DNA of 5,638 nt, taken from NCBI GenBank assembly GCA_030626265.1, contig DAOUPF010000109.1:1-5638 (forward strand), given 5' to 3'. Source of the stretch: Sulfurovum sp. GTDB lineage: Bacteria; Campylobacterota; Campylobacteria; Campylobacterales; Sulfurovaceae. The notes under the pieces were generated by a model. That model ran no database searches. It saw only the letters and a list, made by a program, of their open reading frames with translations, and was not told the origin of the DNA. This document shows, in pieces, positions 1 through 5,638 of the stretch. How positions within the stretch are numbered: the first letter of the stretch is position 1; every line of letters starts with the position of its first letter. The translations under genes were made by a program, and so were the position numbers.

Positions 1-905
1 CAAGAATCAAATGGATATTTATCTCTCTGAGTCTACTTATTGCTATCACACAATTTGGACCATTCAATGCGTACATAGTGAGCAAAAATGCACAAATGCA
101 GAGACTACAAAATATGATTACAGAGATAAAAACTTATAAAGATACGGCCAAAGCCCCCCTCAAGCTTCGCTATGAGATATCAGATGCCTTGTGGTATCTT
201 GATAGACGCTATCGTGGGGATAGCCTATCTAGTATACTTCCAAGGATGACGAAAGAGTTTGATAAGATTAAAGCTAGACGAGAAGCAAACAGAAAAACTA
301 TAGAAAAACAGAGAGAGGAAGATAAAGTACTCACATCTGAAATGAAAAAAGAAAAAGAGGAGCTTTACAAATATGCTAGTGCCCTCCCTTACTATATAAC
401 AAATGAGTTAGGATTTGAGTTTATAAATCGATGGAAATATCAGAGGATGAAAGAAGGTAAACAGCAAGATATTAGATTCTCTTCAAAAGATAAAAGGGGC
501 TATATAGGAAGTAAAAATAAGATGATAGATGTTAGGGAGTATGATTATATAGCTCATATAAATATGGGTGGATATAGATATGTAAAGCGAAGCAAAGAAG
601 CTGTACAGTTAGAACAGAGAGATTTTAGTGAACAAAATATGACATTAATATATACAAAAAATCACCAATTAAGTATATTGAAAAATGACATAAATATTAC
701 TATAAAAATGGAGGATTTTTTCAAGAAGCTTGTAGATAAATATGGCAAAAAAACCAAAGATGTAGAGGCTCAAGACTTGATAATCAAAAAGCAAAATGAC
801 AATATCAAGGTTAAGCTAGAGATAGGAAATATAAGTGAAGAGTTTTTTGATGATAACAAAACGATTGAGTTTATGGGTATATTATTTGTAAAGGAGTTAC
901 GATGA
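1..905 (+). CDS. C-terminal part of a DUF4153-like membrane protein (5' end outside window)
   Basis: The frame is open from base 3 to the TGA at 903-905 and gives 300 visible residues; the true start lies upstream of the window. A GTG at 78 could be taken as a start, but it has no Shine-Dalgarno and would cut off a clear hydrophobic segment (visible residues 4-18, WIFISLSLLIAITQF). That segment runs into GPFNAYIVSKNAQMQRL (19-35), which resembles the GP-A--VS--SQ--RL pattern I recall after the last membrane helix of DUF4153 proteins. Next come an ISDALWYLDRRY segment (about 59-70), a charged probably coiled-coil stretch (about 84-120), and a soluble C-terminal domain with a YDYI motif near 180 that fits the same family. 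The N-terminal multi-helix part would be off the window. Function is unknown. The gene ends in an ATGA overlap with nnr, so the two are probably translationally coupled. The coding call is firm; the family assignment is from memory and moderate. Confidence 0.75.
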   Translation, partial: RIKWIFISLSLLIAITQFGPFNAYIVSKNAQMQRLQNMITEIKTYKDTAKAPLKLRYEISDALWYLDRRYRGDSLSSILPRMTKEFDKIKARREANRKTIEKQREEDKVLTSEMKKEKEELYKYASALPYYITNELGFEFINRWKYQRMKEGKQQDIRFSSKDKRGYIGSKNKMIDVREYDYIAHINMGGYRYVKRSKEAVQLEQRDFSEQNMTLIYTKNHQLSILKNDINITIKMEDFFKKLVDKYGKKTKDVEAQDLIIKKQNDNIKVKLEIGNISEEFFDDNKTIEFMGILFVKELR

Positions 906-2332
906 GAAAAGTATTTAAAAACTGTTATGCTATGGATAAGCGGTGTTATGATGAGTATGGGCTGACTGAAGATATCCTTATGGAGCATGCTGCTGATGGT
1001 ATGGTGGATTATATCAATACTCATATAAAGAGTGCAAAATCTATACTGATAGTTTCAGGAGTAGGAAACAATGGTGCTGATGGTATGGTTCTAGCAAGAC
1101 TATTGCAGTTTAACATAACTAGCGTCAAGCTCTTCATACCCTTTGGTGTCAAATCAGATATGGCAAAAGCACAGCTAGCTAGAGTAAAAAAGCTAAACTA
1201 TGTAGAGATAGTAGATGAGCTATGTGAGGCGGATATCATAGTAGATGCTATCTTTGGGGCTGGGCTAGACCGCCCGTTAGATGAGGGAATTCAAAACCTC
1301 CTAGATGCGATGAATGACCTCAATGGGTTCAAAATGGCTTGTGATATACCAACAGGTATAGATGAGAGTGGTGGAATATCCTCTGTTGCATTTTGTGCAG
1401 ATGCTACTATAACTATGGGAGCACGCAAGGAGTCTCTATATGCTGATGATGTTAAGGATTTATCAGGAGAGATTATCCGCGTGGATCTGGGGATTAGATA
1501 TAACCAGTATACAAAAGATATGCCAGTAAGCTCATATCTGCTAGATCGTGAAGATATGGAGTTGCCAAGTCGTGATTTTTCTCAGACTACTCACAAAGGT
1601 AGCTTCGGTCATGCTGCTATCTTTTGTGGTGAGAAAGAAGGAGCTGGTATCATAGCAGGGATGACAGCTAGTAGATTTGGTGTAGGGCTTACTACTCTAG
1701 TAGCTCATGAAAACATATCTCCACCTCCATATCTCATGCACTCATCTGAAGTACCACAAAATACTACAGCCCTTGCTATTGGTATGGGGCTTGGTGGGTA
1801 TTTTGATGCAGAGTTTTTACAAAAGAGTGTGATAGATAGTCACCTGCCTATAGTGCTAGATGCAGATAGCTTTTTTCATGATGATCTGTTGAGTATCTTG
1901 GATCAAAAAGAGAGAGAGATAGTCCTCACCCCACACCCAAAAGAGTTCTCTACACTCTGGAGAGCTATAACAGGTGAAGAGTTAAGTATAGAGTATATCC
2001 AAGCCAATCGTTTTGAAATGGTACGAAGATTTAATGACAAATACCCTCATACTACTCTCTTGCTCAAGGGTGCAAATACTCTTATCATGCAAGAAGAGAA
2101 GCTATATATCAATCCATTTGGCTCTCCAAAGCTCAGCAAAGGCGGTAGTGGTGATGTGCTCTCTGGTCTAATAGTAGCTCTTTTAGCTCAGGGCTACTCT
2201 GCCATAGATGCAGCTATCCAAGGCTCACTATCTCTAGCTATATCAGCAGAGCGTTATAGTGGAGCTAGCTATGCAATGCTACCAACAGATATAATCGAGC
2301 AGATAGTACTACTAGAAGGGAGTAGCAACTAG
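902..2332 (+). CDS. nnr: Bifunctional NAD(P)H-hydrate epimerase / ADP-dependent NAD(P)H-hydrate dehydratase
   Basis: A cytoplasmic metabolite-repair enzyme. The N-terminal YjeF-type domain interconverts the R and S forms of hydrated NAD(P)H, and the C-terminal ribokinase-like domain dehydrates the S form back to NAD(P)H using ADP. The 476 residues are complete for both domains and slightly shorter than the roughly 515-residue E. coli protein. Epimerase signatures are VSGVGNNGADG (51-61), VDAIFGAGL (114-122, with the conserved metal-site Asp115) and DIPTGID (148-154). Dehydratase signatures are HKGSFGH (231-237), GMGLG (294-298), LDADS (319-323), LTPHPKE (342-348), LKGANT (388-393) and KGGSGDVLSG (413-422), where Asp418 is the expected catalytic residue. 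The ATG start follows AAGGAG (891-896) by five bases and overlaps the previous stop as ATGA. purN starts three bases after its stop; as I recall, nnr and purN are also neighbours in Campylobacter jejuni. No key residue appears to be missing. Confidence 0.95.
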   Translation: MRKVFKNCYAMDKRCYDEYGLTEDILMEHAADGMVDYINTHIKSAKSILIVSGVGNNGADGMVLARLLQFNITSVKLFIPFGVKSDMAKAQLARVKKLNYVEIVDELCEADIIVDAIFGAGLDRPLDEGIQNLLDAMNDLNGFKMACDIPTGIDESGGISSVAFCADATITMGARKESLYADDVKDLSGEIIRVDLGIRYNQYTKDMPVSSYLLDREDMELPSRDFSQTTHKGSFGHAAIFCGEKEGAGIIAGMTASRFGVGLTTLVAHENISPPPYLMHSSEVPQNTTALAIGMGLGGYFDAEFLQKSVIDSHLPIVLDADSFFHDDLLSILDQKEREIVLTPHPKEFSTLWRAITGEELSIEYIQANRFEMVRRFNDKYPHTTLLLKGANTLIMQEEKLYINPFGSPKLSKGGSGDVLSGLIVALLAQGYSAIDAAIQGSLSLAISAERYSGASYAMLPTDIIEQIVLLEGSSN

Positions 2333-2335
2333 TAT

Positions 2336-3214
2336 ATGAAAAAAATAGCTGTACTTTTTAGTGGGCGAGGTAGCAACTTCGCTCATATTATCAATACTCT
2401 ACATAACAAAGAGTTAGAGATTGTAGTCGCACTAACAAACAATCCAAAGGCAGAGGGGATAGAGATAGCCAAAGAGGCAAATATACCATTGGTAATTATA
2501 GATTCAAAGGCATATACCAACAGAGAAGAATTTGATGCTGTAGTTGTAAAAAGTTTACAAGAGTATCATCCTGACTTGACAGTACTTGCAGGATTTATGC
2601 GTATATTGACCCCTATATTTACAGAGCAGATAAATGCTATCAATCTCCACCCCTCACTACTTCCTCGTCATAAAGGACTCAAAGCCATAGAGAAGAGTTA
2701 TGAGGATGAGCATCCAGAAGGTGGAGTGAGTGTTCATCATGTTAGCTCCGAGCTTGATGGTGGAGAAGTCATCTTGCAACAAAAAATCCTCAAAAAATCT
2801 CTTAGCTTAGAGGAGTATACAGTAGCCGTACGCTCTTTGGAAAAAGAGTTACTTGTAGAGGCTATACAACAAGAACTTAATATAGAAGGATTCAATATGA
2901 CAGATGACAACCAAGATTTATTTCAGAGAATTGGAGTAGATATCAGCAAAGATAAGATAAACATAGACCTAACAAAAACCAAAGACTTTTTCTCTGAACT
3001 AGAGGGTATATTCAAAGAAAAAGCAGAGAATATCCAAGAAGACATATCTATGGGCAAAGAGGACTTAGCACAAAACATAGGTATCAAAATAGATAATGAA
3101 AATATAAATATAGACTTTGGCAAAACCAAAAGTTTTATAGAAGAACTTGGCAAAAAGATTGAAGGCTTTGTGGAGGAGATTGATGAAGCTGTTAAGAATA
3201 TTGATAAGAGATAG
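2336..3214 (+). CDS. purN: Phosphoribosylglycinamide formyltransferase (GART) with a duplicated C-terminal extension
   Basis: PurN transfers a formyl group from 10-formyltetrahydrofolate to glycinamide ribonucleotide, the third step of purine synthesis, in the cytoplasm. Residues 1 to about 185 form a full GART domain: phosphate-binding GRGSN (10-14), AGFMRIL (85-91), NLHPSLLPRHKG (103-114) and HHVSSELDGGE (134-144). The expected catalytic Asn, His and Asp are N103, H105 and D141. Standard PurN proteins are about 190-210 residues; this one has 292. Residues 188-292 are a charged, Lys/Glu/Ile-rich tail made of two diverged 49-residue units (around 194-233 and 243-282), which I do not recognise. 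An in-frame ATG at 2897 with a good Shine-Dalgarno could also start the tail as a separate 105-residue protein. The ATG at 2336 lies three bases after the nnr stop; its nearest purine-rich site (AGAAGGGAG, 2314-2322) is rather far upstream, so coupling to nnr is likely. The enzyme call is firm; the role of the tail is unknown. Confidence 0.94.
   Translation: MKKIAVLFSGRGSNFAHIINTLHNKELEIVVALTNNPKAEGIEIAKEANIPLVIIDSKAYTNREEFDAVVVKSLQEYHPDLTVLAGFMRILTPIFTEQINAINLHPSLLPRHKGLKAIEKSYEDEHPEGGVSVHHVSSELDGGEVILQQKILKKSLSLEEYTVAVRSLEKELLVEAIQQELNIEGFNMTDDNQDLFQRIGVDISKDKINIDLTKTKDFFSELEGIFKEKAENIQEDISMGKEDLAQNIGIKIDNENINIDFGKTKSFIEELGKKIEGFVEEIDEAVKNIDKR
2884..2899 (+). promoter_or_regulatory. Internal ribosome binding site and ATG inside purN
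   Basis: AGAAGGA (2884-2890) is followed after six bases by ATG (2897-2899), in frame with purN and exactly where the GART domain ends (Met188). It is a better-spaced site than the one in front of purN itself. It could yield a free 105-residue tail protein as well as the fusion, or be the remains of a once separate downstream gene. The arrangement is seen in the sequence; its use is inferred. A-rich coding DNA can produce such sites by chance. Confidence 0.4.
2915..3181 (+). repeat. Two diverged copies of a 49-residue unit in the PurN tail
   Basis: Copy 1 (2915-3034, residues 194-233) and copy 2 (3062-3181, residues 243-282) align without gaps at a period of 49 residues (147 bases). About 18 of 40 positions are identical. 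The shared pattern is DL-Q-IG--I----INID--KTK-F--EL, followed by a Lys/Glu-rich helix-like stretch. The first half looks like a short beta hairpin and the second like an amphipathic helix; this structure is inferred. The DNA has diverged much more than a recent tandem duplication would, so the duplication is old or the unit is kept by selection on the protein. Confidence 0.75.
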
Positions 3215-3222
3215 GAAAGTTC

Positions 3223-4479
3223 ATGCTTCGTATCTTTAAGCCTTTTATGGTGGGGTTGACTATACTGCTTTTAACTGCCTGTGATATAGGCATGAGGGAG
3301 GATCCTTATTATGATCCGATAGGTGATACTGATATAGATAAATCAGATACCACTGTAGAGTTGCCTGTAGGAAATTATGAGCTGTTGACCAATCTAAGTA
3401 CACAAGAGTGGAACTGGTTCTTCCCTTTTCGTTATGGTCACTACAACACAAATGGTAGCACCTATAACAAAGGATCAGAAGCCTGTGAACTTCTAGGAAT
3501 TGATGCTTCTGTAGAGACAAGTACCCAATGTGACCTATTTACTCTGGATCATTTCAAGCAGGCAGTATTGGCGTACAACCATTATGCTTCTGATAACAAT
3601 CAACCGCAGTTTCTAAATGAAGGCACAAGCAAGCAGCAGGCAGAGGAGCTCTCAGCATTTCTCTCCAGTGTCAGTAGAGAGACTTCGGGTTCATGGGCAG
3701 GTGCTACAGTGAGCACTGGAGGCTGGATAGAGGATGATACAGAGATTGGTATGCGTGTCTGGAAAGGTGGGCTCTACTGGACAGAGGAGATAGGACATAC
3801 TACAAATCCAGACGGTAGCGTACTAACAGGAGGTATCAATTATATAAATAGTAGCTCTTCCTACGAGGCTGTACCGAACCGCTCCTATCATGGTAGAGGG
3901 CCGATTCAGCTGACATGGAACTACAACTATGGCTATTTTAGTGAATGGCTGTATGATAATCATATCTATCCAGAGCTTATCACTTCTGTAGATACACTAC
4001 TACAAAACCCTGCCCTAGTCAACAAGGACGCAGTCATATCCTTCCTATCTGCAATCTGGTTTTGGATGACTCCACAAGGGATCAAGCCCTCAGCTCACGA
4101 TGTGATACTAGGTAAGACCATCCATATCTCTACTAGCAGTAGCGATAGAGGTTTACCTCAATTAAGAGTTGAGGAGAGTGTAGATATCCCTGTAGAAGCT
4201 GGCTCCAGTGAACTCAATGAAGTGATGGCATACAGATTTGGCACAACGATCAATATCATCAATGGAGGAGAGTGTGACGGTGCATCAGCATGGCATTCAG
4301 GGCCTCCTCAGAGAGTGAGCTACTATGAAGCCTATACTGCCTATCTCAACTACAAGCATGATGTTGGAGCCACAGATACAGGAGTAGGATATATAGCCGA
4401 TCAGCAAATCTCAGCAGAGAGTGATGACAATACACGGTTTGCTACCTGTTATGCACAGGGGTATTATGGTAGCTGGTAA
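3223..4479 (+). CDS. GH19 family chitinase-like lipoprotein
   Basis: A predicted secreted glycoside hydrolase of family 19, which cleaves beta-1,4 GlcNAc polymers (chitin; some relatives cut peptidoglycan). The N-terminus is a lipoprotein signal: basic residues R3 and K6, a hydrophobic core, then LTAC with Cys20 as the lipidated residue. Residues 22-50 are an acidic linker. The catalytic domain spans about 55-415: AFLSSVSRETSGSW (145-158) matches the family's AF-A--SHETTGG segment with E153 as the expected acid, and YWTEE (185-189) probably supplies the second catalytic Glu. SYHGRGPIQLTWNYNYG (221-237) is the substrate-groove signature. IWFWMTPQGIKPSAHDVI (278-295), INIINGGEC (343-351) and a final CYAQ (409-412) follow; C351 and C409 occupy the positions of the C-terminal disulfide of plant and bacterial GH19 enzymes. 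The family's usual His before the first Glu is Arg152. AGGA (3213-3216) overlaps the purN stop and lies six bases before the ATG, so it is probably co-transcribed with purN. Substrate is not shown by sequence. Confidence 0.9.
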   Translation: MLRIFKPFMVGLTILLLTACDIGMREDPYYDPIGDTDIDKSDTTVELPVGNYELLTNLSTQEWNWFFPFRYGHYNTNGSTYNKGSEACELLGIDASVETSTQCDLFTLDHFKQAVLAYNHYASDNNQPQFLNEGTSKQQAEELSAFLSSVSRETSGSWAGATVSTGGWIEDDTEIGMRVWKGGLYWTEEIGHTTNPDGSVLTGGINYINSSSSYEAVPNRSYHGRGPIQLTWNYNYGYFSEWLYDNHIYPELITSVDTLLQNPALVNKDAVISFLSAIWFWMTPQGIKPSAHDVILGKTIHISTSSSDRGLPQLRVEESVDIPVEAGSSELNEVMAYRFGTTINIINGGECDGASAWHSGPPQRVSYYEAYTAYLNYKHDVGATDTGVGYIADQQISAESDDNTRFATCYAQGYYGSW

Positions 4480-4495
4480 TCCACAATATATTTCT

Positions 4496-4523
4496 AAATT
4501 GTAGTGATAAAATATGACAATTT
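4496..4523. repeat. 7-bp inverted repeat in the intergenic gap
   Basis: AAATTGT (4496-4502) and ACAATTT (4517-4523) are perfect inverted arms around a 14-base spacer, with centres about 21 bases apart. The right arm overlaps a TTGACA hexamer by two bases. The layout would suit an operator for a dimeric regulator. The stem is AT-rich and no T-run follows it directly, so it is a poor terminator. In such AT-rich DNA it may be chance. Confidence 0.3.
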
Positions 4524-4563
4524 GACATATATATAATAAAGCAGATACTTTTTTCGGTATGAT
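4522..4563 (+). promoter_or_regulatory. Candidate promoter for the DUF2130 gene
   Basis: The 110-base gap after the chitinase gene is strongly AT-rich. It contains a perfect TATAAT (4532-4537), a perfect TTGACA (4522-4527) and a TATGAT (4558-4563). TTGACA and TATAAT are only four bases apart and cannot work as a pair. TTGACA could pair at 16 bases with GATACT (4544-4549). In Campylobacterota the -10 box alone often defines sigma-70 promoters, so TATAAT with a start near 4544 is my preferred reading. That start would place the whole hairpin at 4556-4594 in the mRNA leader. Confidence 0.45.
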
Positions 4564-4594
4564 AGTACAATATAAATAGAGGAACTATCATGCC
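4556..4594 (+). promoter_or_regulatory. Hairpin that pairs the start codon of the DUF2130 gene
   Basis: GGTATGATAGT (4556-4566) can pair with ACTATCATGCC (4584-4594) along 11 base pairs with a single G-U wobble (4558 with 4592). The right arm contains the ATG start codon (4590-4592). The 17-base loop (4567-4583) ends in the Shine-Dalgarno AGAGGA (4578-4583). An mRNA beginning upstream of 4556 would hide its start codon in the stem while leaving the ribosome binding site in the loop. The core arms, ATGATAGT and ACTATCAT, are a perfect 8-bp inverted repeat and could instead be a protein-binding DNA site. The pairing is seen; regulation is inferred. Confidence 0.5.
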
Positions 4595-5638
4595 AACCCA
4601 AACTACCATCAAGTGCCCCAACTGCAATACACAAATAGATATAGATGAAATCTTTTACCATCAGATAGAAGAGAAGTTCAAACAGCAACACCTACAACAA
4701 CAAAAGAAACTCCAAGATGAGATAGAGACCAAGCGTAAAGAGTACAAAGCTCATCTAGATGCATTAAAAGTAAAAGAAGAAGCATTCAAAGAGCAGAAAG
4801 AGACTTTCGATGAGGAGTTGAAAAAGGCTACCAAAGCACAACTCAAAATAGAGAGACAGCAACTTCATGATGATCTCAAAAAAGAGCTGGTAGAGGAGCA
4901 GAGTGAGTCAGTGGCACTTCTACAAAAAGAGCTTGAGGAGAAGTCAAAGCAAGTACAAGAGCTTAATGCTTCCAAAGTGATGATAGAAAAACTAAAGCGT
5001 GACATGACAGAGGTAGAGTCCAAAGCCCGGGCTGATGCCCAGATGGATTTGAGCAAGCAACTCAATGAAGAGAAAAAGAAGTTGGAAAAACAAGCCTCTG
5101 ACATGAGAGAGCAAACACTCAAAGATATACGAGAAGCCAGTGAGCTAGAACTCAAAGCCAAAGATGAGCAGATAGCCCAAATGGCAAAGAGCATAGAAGA
5201 TGCCAAGAGAAAAGCAGAGCAAGGCTCTATGCAGATACAGGGTGAAGCCCTAGAGCTAGCCATCGAGGGGTGGCTGAGCTCTCAGTTCCCATTTGACACG
5301 ATAGATGAAGTCAAAAAAGGTGCATTTGGTGCAGACTGTATACAGACCATACACACTAGAGAGCTACAAAACTGTGGGGTCATCTGTTATGAGTCTAAAA
5401 ACACTAAAGCATGGTCTGATGGCTGGGTAACTAAGCTCAAACAAGACATGCTAAAAGTAAATGCAGACATTGGTGTACTAGTGAGTTCAGTCTACCCTAA
5501 AGACATGGAGAGGATGGGTTTTGTCGATGGCATTTGGGTATGTAGTTTAGACGAGTTCAAGGGTTCAGTATCACTGCTACGAGAGAGTCTCATCCGTGTA
5601 CATAAAACGGTGCAACGTGAAGACAACAAGTCAGACAA
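4590..5638 (+). CDS. DUF2130 (COG4487-like) coiled-coil protein with a nuclease-like domain, 3' end outside window
   Basis: An ATG preceded by AGAGGA six bases upstream opens a frame of 349 residues that runs off the right edge without a stop. Residues 7-20 (IKCPNCNTQIDIDE) hold a single CxxC (C9, C12) typical of the family's start. Residues about 24-212 are a long Lys/Glu/Gln-rich coiled coil. The DUF2130 domain follows: QGEALELAIEGWLSSQFPFD (217-236), KKGAFGADCIQT (242-253), CGVICYESKNTKAW (262-275), ADIGVLVSS (292-300) and YPKDMERMGFVDGIWVC (302-318). The order Glu (E219 or E222), D249, then E268-S-K270 looks like the PD-(D/E)XK nuclease core, and the build recalls RmuC (coiled coil plus nuclease fold), but no membrane segment is visible here. 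The biological role of the family is not established. It is separated from the chitinase gene by 110 bases and probably has its own promoter. Confidence 0.9.
   Translation, partial: MPTQTTIKCPNCNTQIDIDEIFYHQIEEKFKQQHLQQQKKLQDEIETKRKEYKAHLDALKVKEEAFKEQKETFDEELKKATKAQLKIERQQLHDDLKKELVEEQSESVALLQKELEEKSKQVQELNASKVMIEKLKRDMTEVESKARADAQMDLSKQLNEEKKKLEKQASDMREQTLKDIREASELELKAKDEQIAQMAKSIEDAKRKAEQGSMQIQGEALELAIEGWLSSQFPFDTIDEVKKGAFGADCIQTIHTRELQNCGVICYESKNTKAWSDGWVTKLKQDMLKVNADIGVLVSSVYPKDMERMGFVDGIWVCSLDEFKGSVSLLRESLIRVHKTVQREDNKSD

Noticed and set aside
78..80. GTG as the start of the first gene
   Set aside because: There is no Shine-Dalgarno, and the frame continues open to the left edge with a coherent membrane segment and family-like motif.
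2923..3153. Minus-strand open frame opposite the purN tail
   Set aside because: It is the reverse reading of the duplicated tail and repeats only because the tail does. There is no independent start signal.
4483..4502. Hairpin ACAAT/ATTGT just after the chitinase stop as an intrinsic terminator
   Set aside because: The stem is only five AT-rich pairs and no T-run follows. The T-run at 4549-4554 is too far downstream.
4442..4691. Two minus-strand frames spanning the intergenic gap
   Set aside because: They overlap the end of the chitinase gene and the start of the DUF2130 gene and overlap each other. The composition reflects AT-rich DNA and I recognise no protein family.
4865..5263. Minus-strand open frame of 132 residues, very rich in Ser, Leu and Cys
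   Set aside because: It lies wholly inside the coiled-coil part of the DUF2130 gene. Its Ser/Leu richness is what results from reading Lys/Glu codons backwards, and it shows no domain or ribosome binding site.
1..5638. Mobile element, CRISPR array, tRNA or rRNA
   Set aside because: I found no transposase or integrase, no regularly spaced DNA repeats and no recognisable RNA gene; nearly all bases are explained by protein genes on one strand.

Overview
The window looks like chromosomal DNA of a Campylobacterota (epsilonproteobacterial) organism of the Sulfurimonas/Sulfurovum/Sulfuricurvum kind. It is AT-rich and uses many ATA (Ile) and AGA (Arg) codons. Genes are tightly packed on one strand. 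The neighbouring nnr and purN genes, and the PurN sequence itself, resemble what I recall from Campylobacter. The genus is inferred, not shown.

Layout. (1) 1-905: the C-terminal part of a membrane protein whose frame is open to the left edge. It resembles the end of DUF4153-type proteins. (2) 902-2332: a complete bifunctional NAD(P)H-hydrate repair enzyme (nnr), joined to the first gene by an ATGA overlap. (3) 2336-3214: purN, a purine-synthesis formyltransferase. It carries an unusual extension of about 105 residues made of two diverged copies of a 49-residue unit, and this extension has its own well-placed Shine-Dalgarno and ATG. (4) 3223-4479: a predicted lipoprotein chitinase of family GH19, whose ribosome binding site overlaps the purN stop codon. 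(5) 4480-4589: the only real gap, AT-rich, with promoter-like hexamers, a 7-bp inverted repeat, and an 11-bp hairpin that pairs the next start codon. (6) 4590-5638: the first 349 residues of a DUF2130 (COG4487-like) protein running off the right edge, with a CxxC motif, a long coiled coil and a nuclease-like D...ExK domain.

Genes 1-4 overlap or lie 3 to 8 bases apart and probably form one transcript. The first three look like housekeeping functions (membrane protein, cofactor repair, purine synthesis). The secreted chitinase is the functional outlier. Gene 5 appears to have its own promoter and possibly its own translational control. The most notable points are the duplicated, possibly separately translated tail of PurN, the start-codon hairpin of the DUF2130 gene, and the GH19 lipoprotein. 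I saw no tRNA, rRNA, CRISPR array, transposase or clear intrinsic terminator.
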